A stretch of 58,386 nucleotides of DNA from RGIG4079 sp045576735 (GTDB taxonomy: Bacteria; Bacteroidota; Bacteroidia; Bacteroidales; Muribaculaceae), in contig JAZNGZ010000094.1 of assembly GCA_045576735.1 (NCBI GenBank), positions 1-58,386 of the forward strand, given 5' to 3'. Under the pieces are notes generated by a model, which saw only the letters and a list, made by a program, of their open reading frames with translations, did not search any database and was not told the origin of the DNA. Below, piece by piece: positions 18,179 to 26,318 of this stretch; position 1 is the stretch's first letter; each line of letters starts with the position of its first letter. The translations under genes and the position numbers were made by a program.

Positions 18179-18832
18179 TTATTCATAATAGGTTATTGTG
18201 CGATAATGAGTGCCGGTCTCTATACCCTCAAATATAGGATTCCCGGTTGGTTTAAATGAAGGTTTTTCACCTTCGCCTGTATCATAACTTATCGAAGTTA
18301 TTGACCAATTACGAGTTATCCAATTACCATACTTATCAGTTTTTGTATATACATATTTCGTCATGTTAACCGTTAACTCGTCATATTCATACTCAGAATA
18401 TTCACCAATAACAATCCCACTATCATCATATATTAAGTAGCGTCTACCTCCTAATTCATATCCATCTAAATCCATATGATATATTTGCATTTTATCATTA
18501 TACTTATAAGTAAGTACATTTGGCACTTCCTCCCCTAAATCGACGGTTTTCATTACGATATATCCTTCGCTATCGCGAGTAAAATTTGAAGGAGTTGTTT
18601 TCAAGTTACCCTCAGGCGTGAATTCCCATGTCTTTCCGTCTTCATCTTTCAAGGTTTTTACAGGACCGTGAAGGTTGAAGAATGCAAGGTCGGGGGTGAC
18701 GCGAGTGTTTATTTCGGCGGTCGACACTGCCACAACTTGTTGGGTTGACCAATTGGTTTGTGCCGATACTTCATTAACGGCTCCACTCGATATTGCTATT
18801 GCAGCAAATAAAAATAGATGATTGATTTTCAT
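18179..18832 (-). CDS. Exported protein with one GPVK/YD-like domain
   Basis: 217 residues. Signal peptide MKINHLFLFAAIAISS ... EVSAQ, then one domain of about 170 residues that begins TPDLAFFNLHGPVKTLKDEDGK and ends GTHYRTITYYE. Inside are short strands with Tyr/Asp/Gly turns (YKYNDKMQI, YDDSGIVIGEYSEYEY, YTKTDKYGNWITRNW) that recall YD/RHS-type repeats. The same domain forms the C-terminus of the kinase two genes upstream and of the lipoprotein at 52812-53567. The first 60 residues are nearly identical to those of the next gene upstream, so these arose by tandem duplication. Probably periplasmic or secreted; function unknown. Confidence 0.8.
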   Translation of the reverse strand: MKINHLFLFAAIAISSGAVNEVSAQTNWSTQQVVAVSTAEINTRVTPDLAFFNLHGPVKTLKDEDGKTWEFTPEGNLKTTPSNFTRDSEGYIVMKTVDLGEEVPNVLTYKYNDKMQIYHMDLDGYELGGRRYLIYDDSGIVIGEYSEYEYDELTVNMTKYVYTKTDKYGNWITRNWSITSISYDTGEGEKPSFKPTGNPIFEGIETGTHYRTITYYE

Positions 18833-18912
18833 AATTTATAAAGATTTAAATGTTATTTATAGTAGCTATATTCTTTATTCATAATAGGTTATTGTGCGAT
18901 AATGAGTGCCGG
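18830..18912 (-). repeat. Intergenic repeat shared with 20069-20151
   Basis: The 42-bp spacer plus flanking coding ends (signal peptide start on one side, the ITYYE end on the other) recurs at 20069-20151 with few changes. It marks the duplicated unit of the tandem array. Confidence 0.8.
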
Positions 18913-20071
18913 ACTTTGTTGTTTTTTCTGAGAGATTTTCATCAAATTCGTCCCCCATCACTATGCTTGCTGTCCATTTTCGTTTTATCCAATTACCATA
19001 CTTATCGATTTGAGTATAGCTGTATTCATCAAACTCATCTTCACAATATCCCTCATCTTTATACTCAACAAATCTTGATTCAACAAGTCCTTTTTTGTTA
19101 TAGGTATATTTTATAACCTCAAACCACCCTGGTCCCCCATTATTACATTCTATTAATTGCGTTTTGTGGTTATATATATAATTATTAACATCTAATTCAT
19201 TCCCATACAACATCCTTGTTACTTGTTTTACGATATACCCTTCGCTATCGCGTGAATAACCTTTAGGAAGAGATTTCAAGCTGCCTTGGGGAGTAAATTC
19301 CCATATTTTACCATCCTCATCTTTCAACGTTTTCACTGGACCACGAAGATTGAAGAAAGCCAGGTCGGGGGTTATCTGAGTATTTATTTTCGTTGACGAC
19401 TCAGTCTTAACTCGTTTTGACTGAGAAGATTGAACCAACTGGTCCTCATAGTATGTGATTACACGAGCCTCCACACCTGTTTCTATTTCACGTCGTCCAT
19501 CATATTCTTCACCTTCGCACTGGTATTCAATATCTTCTCTCCATTCACGTTTTATCCAATTACCGTACTTATCAATATCAGCATATGTATATTCCCTTCT
19601 TTTAATACATAATCCAGGCATTTCAGAATTTTCGGAATATAGACCAATTAAAAAACCTCGATCATCATATGTTAATTTCCCTTTATAAAACCATTCATAT
19701 CCTTCTTCGTTAATCTGACATATCTGCATTTTATTATTATACTTATAAATGCATATGTCGGGAAATTCCTCCCCTATGTCAATCGTCTTCTTCACAATAT
19801 AACCACTGCTATTGCGAGTATATTCTTTAGGAGTTGATCTCAATTTTCCCTCGGAGGTGAATTCCCATATTTTACCATTCTCATCTTTCAATGTTTTCAC
19901 TGGACCATGAAGATTGAAGAATGCCAAGTCGGGGGTAACTCGAGTGTTTATTTCGGCTGCCGACACTGCCATAACTTGTTGGGTTGACCAATTGGTTTGT
20001 GCCGATACTTCATTAACGGCTCCACTCGATATTGCTATTGCAGCAAATAAAAATAGATGATTAATTTTCAT
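18875..20071 (-). CDS. Exported protein with two GPVK/YD-like domains
   Basis: 398 residues. The signal peptide equals that of the downstream paralog (MKINHLFLFAAIAIS). Two tandem copies of the domain follow: the first from TPDLAFFNLHGPVKTLKDENGK (about residue 47) and the second from TPDLAFFNLRGPVKTLKDEDGK (about residue 236), each with a YxYDxxGNW-like block (YADIDKYGNWIKREW, YTQIDKYGNWIKRKW) and an ITYYE-type end. The domain joins by a short linker QLVQSSQSKRVKTESS. Co-directional with the kinase, 42 bp after its stop, so one operon is likely. Likely outside the cytoplasm; function unknown. Confidence 0.8.
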   Translation of the reverse strand: MKINHLFLFAAIAISSGAVNEVSAQTNWSTQQVMAVSAAEINTRVTPDLAFFNLHGPVKTLKDENGKIWEFTSEGKLRSTPKEYTRNSSGYIVKKTIDIGEEFPDICIYKYNNKMQICQINEEGYEWFYKGKLTYDDRGFLIGLYSENSEMPGLCIKRREYTYADIDKYGNWIKREWREDIEYQCEGEEYDGRREIETGVEARVITYYEDQLVQSSQSKRVKTESSTKINTQITPDLAFFNLRGPVKTLKDEDGKIWEFTPQGSLKSLPKGYSRDSEGYIVKQVTRMLYGNELDVNNYIYNHKTQLIECNNGGPGWFEVIKYTYNKKGLVESRFVEYKDEGYCEDEFDEYSYTQIDKYGNWIKRKWTASIVMGDEFDENLSEKTTKSGTHYRTITYYE

Positions 20072-20151
20072 AATTTATAAAGATTTAAATGTCATTTATA
20101 GTAGCTATATTCTTTATTCATAATAGGTTATTGTGCGATAATGAGTGCCGG
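20069..20151 (-). repeat. Intergenic repeat shared with 18830-18912
   Basis: Counterpart of 18830-18912; lies between the kinase stop and the two-domain gene. Confidence 0.8.
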
Positions 20152-21907
20152 TCTCGGTTCCCTCATATACAGAATTTCCTATTGACTCAAACGAAGCTTC
20201 TTCACCATCGCTTGTATCATAACATTCCGAGGTTACTGTCCAATTACGAGTTGTCCAATTACCATATTTATCAATATTTGTATATGTATACTTTGTTTTA
20301 TTAATTGTTAACTCGGCATATTCATACTCAGAATGATCTCTAACAACGAGTCCTCGACTATCATACGTAAAGTCGCTCTTCCCTATTAATTCATATCCAC
20401 CTAAATCCATATGATATATTTGCATTTTATCATTATACCTATAAGTAAGTACATCTGGCGCTGGAAGCCCTGTATCGACTGTTTTCATTACAATATACCC
20501 TTTGCTGTCGCGAGTAAAATTTGATGGGGTTGTTTTCAAGTTACCCTCAGGCGTGAATTCCCATGTTTTTCCGTCTTCATCTTTCAAGGTTTTTACAGGA
20601 CCGTGAAGGTTGAAGAATGCAAGGTCGGGGGTGACGCGGTTCACGCGTTTAATGGAGTCTTGGCGTGCCTTGTCGATAGAGTCTTGGCGTGCCTTAGCTA
20701 ATGCCTCTTGGCGAGCTTGCTCCCTTGCCGCGTATAGTGCCCTTTCGTTTTCTATCGAGTCGTTACGTAGTTTCTCTATCCTTTTTTCGTTATCAATCTT
20801 TTGCATATAAATATACCCAAACCATCCCGATAAAATTAATATTGCAAGTATAATAATCGTCATAATCAGTTTTGAGACGATTCCATTTTGTTGTTTATCT
20901 TTTGTAGGCCTTGGCAGCTGGGTTTCATTATGTGATTTAGTTGGAACATCTAAAGGATGCTCGGGAATGGTGGCAACATCGACCGAGACACGACGGGTGC
21001 GATTGGTGTCATACAATAACGCCACAAGCTCGTCAACCGATTGAGTACGACTAAGCTTGTTCATCTTCATTGCTCCAAGGATAGCCTGTTGTGTGTTGAC
21101 ACTTAATGATGAAGGCAACAATTTGGCTAGATGTTCCACTGTGGTCTCGGTCGATTTTGGTGGACGATGTCCGGTGACACAATGAAACAACGTTGCGCCC
21201 AAGGCATACACGTCGCTTTGTGGCGAGAATGTTGAAATTCCGCCATATTGCTCTGTCGGGGAATATCCGTCGCTACATCCGCTTAAACGTAGCGTGGTTG
21301 TGGGATTTCCCTTGTTATCGTAATGCTTTGCCAACCCAAAGTCGATGAGCTTTGCCGTGGGCTGTCCGCTTGCTTCATTGCTAAGCATAATGTTGGCAGG
21401 CTTAATGTCGAGGTGGGTAATGTTGTTTTGGTGCAACACTTTCACTGCATCAAATATAGGTTGGAGTATTTCAAGGCTATGAGCCTCGTCGAGCACATTA
21501 TGTGATGAGATATAATCATTGAGGTTGCTGCCGTCGATATATTCCATTACGTAATACACGGTGTTGTTTTCTTCAAACACATCATACACCTTCACGATAT
21601 TAGCGTGCGACACTTGGCTCAAACGTTTGGTCTCGGACAAGAAATCGCGCTTGCCGTTGTCAAACTTTTCGCGCGTGGGGTTGGTGGACACCACATATCC
21701 TGTGTGCTCCTTGCGTTCACACCAGTCTTCCACAAAAAACTCTTTGATAGCAAAATATTGCCTCACACTATCACCATTGTTATCGTAGGAATAGGAATAT
21801 CCTTTATAGGTTATACCAAATCCACCTTTACCAAGAACCGATTCAATGACATAGGAGGTGCGACCATTATACAATGTGTGACCACAATTTAACTGCTCAA
21901 TACTCAT
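20114..21907 (-). CDS. Transmembrane Ser/Thr protein kinase with C-terminal GPVK/YD-like ectodomain
   Basis: 597 residues. Residues 20-300 are a Hanks-type kinase: glycine loop GKGGFGITY (26-34), catalytic Lys55 in FAIKEF, catalytic loop HLDIKPANIM with Asp167 and Asn172, and DFG at 189-191. The loop reads HLD, not HRD, so this is a non-RD kinase. A single membrane helix lies at about 345-367, then a charged stalk with DSI repeats (ARQDSIDKARQDSIKR, 375-422), then the GPVK/YD-like domain (425-597) that also makes up the two genes downstream. The topology is cytoplasmic kinase, outside sensor. Ligand and substrates are unknown. A good promoter lies 70-100 bp before the start. Confidence 0.9.
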   Translation of the reverse strand: MSIEQLNCGHTLYNGRTSYVIESVLGKGGFGITYKGYSYSYDNNGDSVRQYFAIKEFFVEDWCERKEHTGYVVSTNPTREKFDNGKRDFLSETKRLSQVSHANIVKVYDVFEENNTVYYVMEYIDGSNLNDYISSHNVLDEAHSLEILQPIFDAVKVLHQNNITHLDIKPANIMLSNEASGQPTAKLIDFGLAKHYDNKGNPTTTLRLSGCSDGYSPTEQYGGISTFSPQSDVYALGATLFHCVTGHRPPKSTETTVEHLAKLLPSSLSVNTQQAILGAMKMNKLSRTQSVDELVALLYDTNRTRRVSVDVATIPEHPLDVPTKSHNETQLPRPTKDKQQNGIVSKLIMTIIILAILILSGWFGYIYMQKIDNEKRIEKLRNDSIENERALYAAREQARQEALAKARQDSIDKARQDSIKRVNRVTPDLAFFNLHGPVKTLKDEDGKTWEFTPEGNLKTTPSNFTRDSKGYIVMKTVDTGLPAPDVLTYRYNDKMQIYHMDLGGYELIGKSDFTYDSRGLVVRDHSEYEYAELTINKTKYTYTNIDKYGNWTTRNWTVTSECYDTSDGEEASFESIGNSVYEGTETGTHYRTITYYE

Positions 21908-21977
21908 TGTTTATTCACTATGTTATTTTATTACTATACAGACGTTTACAACAATAACCATTATTATTATTCCGACA

Positions 21978-22008
21978 CAAATTTACTCCACATTTTTCTT
22001 ATACACAA
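21978..22008 (-). promoter_or_regulatory. Promoter of the kinase operon
   Basis: Minus strand: TTG (complement of 22006-22008), 20 bp, TAAATTTG (complement of 21978-21985). About 70 bp of leader to ATG 21907. The DNA at 22090-22376 beyond it holds GTGAGTAACT-like short repeats and a GC-richer stretch without a convincing gene. Confidence 0.65.
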
Positions 22009-22376
22009 CATCATTTTTCCGTCAAAATCACAATGTGTGACGAAATACCCGGTTTCTTACACGAAACCTCATTTAAATGTGATTTTCTCTCTCGAAATTT
22101 TTCGCCCCACCGTTAGGGAGTAGTGAGTAACTTGTGGTGAGTAACTAGTAGTGAGATATAAATGAGGAACTTAACAGGTTCTCTGTTTTCGCAGGAAATA
22201 GGGGGACGAGGCTCGCTGAACCGGAGTGGGCACCAAAATACCGTAGGCATAAAGGTTACATCTACTTATTACTATGCGCTACCATTATATTTAGCTTGTG
22301 GTGGGGTAGTTATGCCGTGCCGGGATTTTTGCCACTCCACTCGTTGTTGAGCTACACCCCATTTTGCATTTAATAT

Positions 22377-23081
22377 TTATACCACTTGCGGTGGAAGATA
22401 TATTTCACCATGTTTTAATTGTAGCCGGAATCTTTTGAACAAATCAAAACCTATAATTCCATCCATTTTTATCATTTCTATGGTCATCCTCACCATTTGA
22501 GGCATTTTTCCAAAATCCTGCATATAAGTATGATGCACCGACCCATCGGCTAATAATAGTTCGGTTTTGCAAGAGTATATCGGGGTTTTGAAATCGCCTA
22601 TATATGGAGAAAAGTCATCAGCCATCTCTTTAAGTTCAAGTCCTGCAACAAACTCATCTTTGATATAAGAGATTTTGGCTCCGGTGTCGACAAGCATTCG
22701 AGCATCTCGGCCATTGATACACATCTCAACACATATTATTCCCCCTATCGCGTTCCCCGGCATTGCTTGACGAAGCTTTGTGCTATACTCAGCGTCATCA
22801 TTTATTATCAAAATATTGTCTTTTATGCTTATTAACGTAGGGTATTTATTTATCACGTCAAGCCCTATTATTCCTTTAACCTCACACCCAACCTTTTGTG
22901 TGAGATAATCATCGGTAACACCCATTATCGAGGTCGGCACACTGATTTCCTCTCCTCCCAATATTATGCGCCCCAACTTATGGAAACTCAAAGGACTCCC
23001 GGTATCAATCAACAACAATTGTTCATCATCAGTAATAATGTGGCTATTTACGTTTTTAATTTTGTGACTTGAAATTTCCAT
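22377..23081 (-). CDS. Two-lobed retropepsin-like aspartic protease
   Basis: 234 residues with two active-site motifs in one chain: LLIDTGSP (Asp26) and MLVDTGAK (Asp132). Each is followed about 45-75 residues later by a hydrophobic-Gly motif (IIGLD 71-75; IIGFD 209-213), the usual partner in the aspartic protease half-fold. The two halves therefore look like a duplicated retropepsin unit that can form one active site within a monomer. There is no signal peptide, so it should act in the cytoplasm. It begins 17 bp after the WG-repeat gene and probably shares its message. Substrate unknown. Confidence 0.8.
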   Translation of the reverse strand: MEISSHKIKNVNSHIITDDEQLLLIDTGSPLSFHKLGRIILGGEEISVPTSIMGVTDDYLTQKVGCEVKGIIGLDVINKYPTLISIKDNILIINDDAEYSTKLRQAMPGNAIGGIICVEMCINGRDARMLVDTGAKISYIKDEFVAGLELKEMADDFSPYIGDFKTPIYSCKTELLLADGSVHHTYMQDFGKMPQMVRMTIEMIKMDGIIGFDLFKRFRLQLKHGEIYLPPQVV

Positions 23082-23098
23082 CTTATTACTCTAGTGGT

Positions 23099-24526
23099 TT
23101 ATAAATTCTTAAAATATTGTTTTCTTGTCAATGTTCGTCTATATATAACATAATAATCATCGTTTATATTAGCATATAATAACCTATCGGTTATTTCTTT
23201 TACATCATCAAAAACTGGTTTTATAATAATTCCAGTATCTTCTTCCTTTATTCCTATTTTTTCATTCTCCTTTGTAATATCCCAATTTAAGGGTCTATCA
23301 CATTCAATTTTCCATGTCATAGGAGTAAATTCTTTTTCGGTTTCCATCACTACTTGACCATTTCTAAAGATATATCTCTCGTCATTCATTTTAAATCCCT
23401 CTATATCATTTGAGCCTATACTTTCTATTACATCATATTCAGTTCCATCTGAACAATAAACCTTTCCACAATCAGTTCCAGTTTTTAATGCATAAACATA
23501 TAAGAGGCCATCTTTATCCCCCCACTTATATATACAATTATATGCATATGGAGTTTTTGGGATGCCATGACAATCTATTATGCCAAACTTATATTTTCTT
23601 ATATTTTCATCCATAAACCCAACTATTGCATGTCCCAACTCAAAAGGTTCTGCAATATCATACATACATTTAATTTTTTCAGAACCACAATCACTCACAT
23701 ATCCCCATTTGCCATCTTTTTTAGCAGATATTAGATACTCTTCAGGTCGTGGTTCATATCCAAAATCAGTATATCCTAGTTCAAATGGTATAATTACCTC
23801 ACCCTCTCTACTCATTAACTGAGCTCGTCCATCCTTATACATTAAAAAGGTGTTATAACGATTAAATAACTCATCCGTTCTTGACACTATTTGACCTAGG
23901 ACATACTCATTTAATTCTATTAGTTTCTCACAGTTAAACATCACAACAGGCGTTTCTCCATCTTTACCATCTTCATTTAAACAGATAAGGTCATTAACAC
24001 TGGTATTATGATATAAATCACAATACAATGAACTTGAACCCATCGTTTTGTAACTTCGAGAAGTAACAATTCTACCATAGCCATCAGATAATTGTATATC
24101 TTCTTCCTTGCAAAGAGCTAAAATATTATGTGGACTTGAAAAGTAACGACTAAGAGACAATCCTATATATGTATACTCAATAGGGAATACCTCTTTTCCA
24201 TCTTTATCTATTGCTCCATAAAGGCCATTTTTTTCTATAATAAATATCGATAGACATGGTTTACCTTTTAGTTGCCCAAATTTTCTAAGAATTTTTTCTG
24301 ATTTATCTATTAAGTACCATTTACCTTTTTTTGATGCAAACATCGTATCATCGTAACAAGGCCCTATTTCGTCGTATGAGCACGAAATTTCAGTTCCATC
24401 ATTCAATACAACCCCTTTTAGATTATTTTTCTCAACAAAGATACATTTATCTCCCTCACTTGCGTAAATATCTTCAAAGGGACCATATATTTTGGCTTTA
24501 TTTCCTTTTACAGCGCTATTTTTCAT
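23099..24526 (-). CDS. WG-repeat protein
   Basis: 475 residues, no signal peptide. Several beta-rich repeats of the WG type are visible: KNGLYGAIDKDGKEVFPIEYTYI, KKDGKWGYVSDCGSEKIKCMYD, KYKFGIIDCHGIPKTPYAYNCI and KKGKWYLIDKSEKI, with diverged ones between (YKDGRAQLMSREGEVIIPFELG). Such repeats form a beta-propeller-like or solenoid surface and are thought to mediate binding; no enzyme motif is seen. It is placed 37 bp after the ACT-domain gene and 17 bp before the aspartic protease gene. The gene is more AT-rich than the amino-acid genes upstream, consistent with later addition to the run. Confidence 0.8.
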   Translation of the reverse strand: MKNSAVKGNKAKIYGPFEDIYASEGDKCIFVEKNNLKGVVLNDGTEISCSYDEIGPCYDDTMFASKKGKWYLIDKSEKILRKFGQLKGKPCLSIFIIEKNGLYGAIDKDGKEVFPIEYTYIGLSLSRYFSSPHNILALCKEEDIQLSDGYGRIVTSRSYKTMGSSSLYCDLYHNTSVNDLICLNEDGKDGETPVVMFNCEKLIELNEYVLGQIVSRTDELFNRYNTFLMYKDGRAQLMSREGEVIIPFELGYTDFGYEPRPEEYLISAKKDGKWGYVSDCGSEKIKCMYDIAEPFELGHAIVGFMDENIRKYKFGIIDCHGIPKTPYAYNCIYKWGDKDGLLYVYALKTGTDCGKVYCSDGTEYDVIESIGSNDIEGFKMNDERYIFRNGQVVMETEKEFTPMTWKIECDRPLNWDITKENEKIGIKEEDTGIIIKPVFDDVKEITDRLLYANINDDYYVIYRRTLTRKQYFKNL

Positions 24527-24563
24527 CGGCCTTAGTCACTTCTTGCATAAATTCCCCTCTCTC

Positions 24564-24971
24564 TTACAACTGGTTGATGTTGCATTGGCATTTTGAGAGT
24601 TCGGCGACACATTTGTCGAGGTCGTTGGGGTGGATTACCACGTTGGCTTTGTCGCCTTCGGCAAAGGCATACATATATTCGATGAAGATGTCGTTTTGAG
24701 CCAAGTGGTCGAGGATTTCAGAGAGCGAACCTGCCTCGTTGGGGCAACTGATACACACCACATCGGTCAACATCACGGCGAAGTTCTCATTGCGCAACAC
24801 CTCAACGGCACGTTCCACGTCCGACACAATGAGGCGCAAGATACCGAAGTCGGTAGTTTCGGCCATACTGAATGCATGCATGTTGATGCCATGTTTGCCT
24901 AATATCTTTGTAAGGTCGTTGATGCGACCGGTCTTATTTTCGAGGAAAATCGAAAGTTGTTTGATTGTCAT
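24564..24971 (-). CDS. ACT-domain protein (two ACT units)
   Basis: 135 residues. Two ACT folds are apparent: KQLSIFLENKTGRINDLTKILGKHGINMHAFSM and, after about 65 residues, VVCISCPNEAGSLSEILDHLAQNDIFIEYMY. The GxxxDL/GxLSEI turns are the ligand-binding positions of ACT domains, which sense amino acids. It follows the aryl-CoA ligase gene by 20 bp; in other Bacteroidota and in archaea such ACT proteins often sit beside IorAB and PaaK-like genes. The likely role is feedback by an aromatic amino acid on this operon's enzymes, which is inference. Confidence 0.88.
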   Translation of the reverse strand: MTIKQLSIFLENKTGRINDLTKILGKHGINMHAFSMAETTDFGILRLIVSDVERAVEVLRNENFAVMLTDVVCISCPNEAGSLSEILDHLAQNDIFIEYMYAFAEGDKANVVIHPNDLDKCVAELSKCQCNINQL

Positions 24972-24991
24972 AATATCCTGTGTTTTAATGG

Positions 24992-26290
24992 TTAGAGATT
25001 ACGTTTATCTATCACACGTTTGCTCTTGCCTTGGCTACGCTCTATGCTGTTTGGCTCCATCAAGCGCACATCGGCACTGATTGAAAGCACGCTTTTGAGT
25101 TTGTCGGCAAGGCGTTTTTTCATAGCCAACATGCTGCCCACATCGCCGCTGAAGAAGTCGCGGCGCACCTCTACTTGAACTTGTAAAGTGTCGAGATTGT
25201 TCACGCGGTCAACAACAAGCATGTATTGAGGTTCAAATTCGGGCATTTCGAGAATCACGCTTTCCACTTGTGATGGGAACACGTTGATACCGCGAATGAT
25301 GAGCATATCGTCGCTACGGCCCATGATGCGTCCCATGCGCACCGATGTGCGACCACAAGCACAAGTGCCCTCCATAAGCGTACAAAGGTCTTTTGTGCGA
25401 TAGCGAAGCACCGGCATTCCCTCTTTAGTGAGAGTGGTAAACACCAATTCGCCTTGAGTGCCATAAGGAAGTTGCTCTAAGGTATCGGGGTTGATGATTT
25501 CGGGATAGAAATGGTCTTCGCATATGTGAGAGCCGTTTTGTTCTTGACATTCATACGACACGCCCGGTCCCATAATCTCGCTCAAACCATAGATATTATA
25601 CCCTTTCAAGCCTAAACGTTCTTGAATTTCGGCACGCATATTTTCGGTCCAAGGCTCGGCACCGAATGCTCCTATGCGCAAGTTTATATCGTCTTTGGTC
25701 AATCCCATTTTATTGAGCGTTTCGGCAAGATAAAGAGCATAGGAAGGAGTACAAGCGATACCCGAAATCTTCAAGTCGCGAATGAGTCGGATATGCTTTT
25801 CGGTGTTACCTGTCGAAGTAGGAACCACTGTGGCACCGAGGTTTTCAACGCCATAGTGAGCGCCAAGACCACCGGTAAACAAACCGTAGCCGTAGCTCAC
25901 CGAGAAAGTATCATCGCGAGTCACGCCATAGGCTGTCAAACAGCGAGCCATCACCTCCGACCACACCGCCAAGTCTTTGCGAGTGTAACCCACGATTGTG
26001 GGGTTACCTGTTGTGCCCGACGAGGCATGCACACGCACAATCTCAGAGGGGGGAGCTGCTTGCAACCCATAGGGATAGTTGTCGCGCAAATCCTGCTTAG
26101 TGGTAAAAGGCAATTTCACTATATCGTCAATGCTTCTGATGTCCTCGGGCGAGAGGTCCATCTCTTGCATCTTATTGCGATAGAAAGGCACGTTGTGATA
26201 CACATACGTCACCAATTTCTGTAGTCGGCGACTTTGCAACGCGTGCATCTCGTCGCGACTCATACATTCTTTGTTAGGATTCCAAATCAT
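24992..26290 (-). CDS. paaK: Phenylacetate-CoA ligase (aryl-acid-CoA ligase)
   Basis: 432 residues, the normal length for PaaK. The adenylation motif HASSGTTGNPTIVGYTRKD lies near residue 90, GAFGAEPW near 205, YGLSEIMGPGVSYEC near 235, and TRTKDL-like YRTKDLC plus GRIMGRSDDMLIIRGINVFPSQVE toward the end. The family forms aryl-CoA from an aryl acid, ATP and CoA in the cytoplasm. Cysteines CTLMEGTCACGR are seen before the hinge, as in Bacteroidota members. In this operon, with IorAB, it probably activates phenylacetate, indoleacetate or the 4-hydroxy form for use in a reductive carboxylation direction or, in reverse, conserves energy. Confidence 0.92.
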   Translation of the reverse strand: MIWNPNKECMSRDEMHALQSRRLQKLVTYVYHNVPFYRNKMQEMDLSPEDIRSIDDIVKLPFTTKQDLRDNYPYGLQAAPPSEIVRVHASSGTTGNPTIVGYTRKDLAVWSEVMARCLTAYGVTRDDTFSVSYGYGLFTGGLGAHYGVENLGATVVPTSTGNTEKHIRLIRDLKISGIACTPSYALYLAETLNKMGLTKDDINLRIGAFGAEPWTENMRAEIQERLGLKGYNIYGLSEIMGPGVSYECQEQNGSHICEDHFYPEIINPDTLEQLPYGTQGELVFTTLTKEGMPVLRYRTKDLCTLMEGTCACGRTSVRMGRIMGRSDDMLIIRGINVFPSQVESVILEMPEFEPQYMLVVDRVNNLDTLQVQVEVRRDFFSGDVGSMLAMKKRLADKLKSVLSISADVRLMEPNSIERSQGKSKRVIDKRNL

Positions 26291-26318
26291 TATTTTATGT
26301 CGTTTTTATGTTAATTCG

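Noticed and set aside
22162..22350. 62-residue plus-strand frame upstream of the kinase
   Set aside because: No promoter, no family pattern; kept only as an unexplained block.
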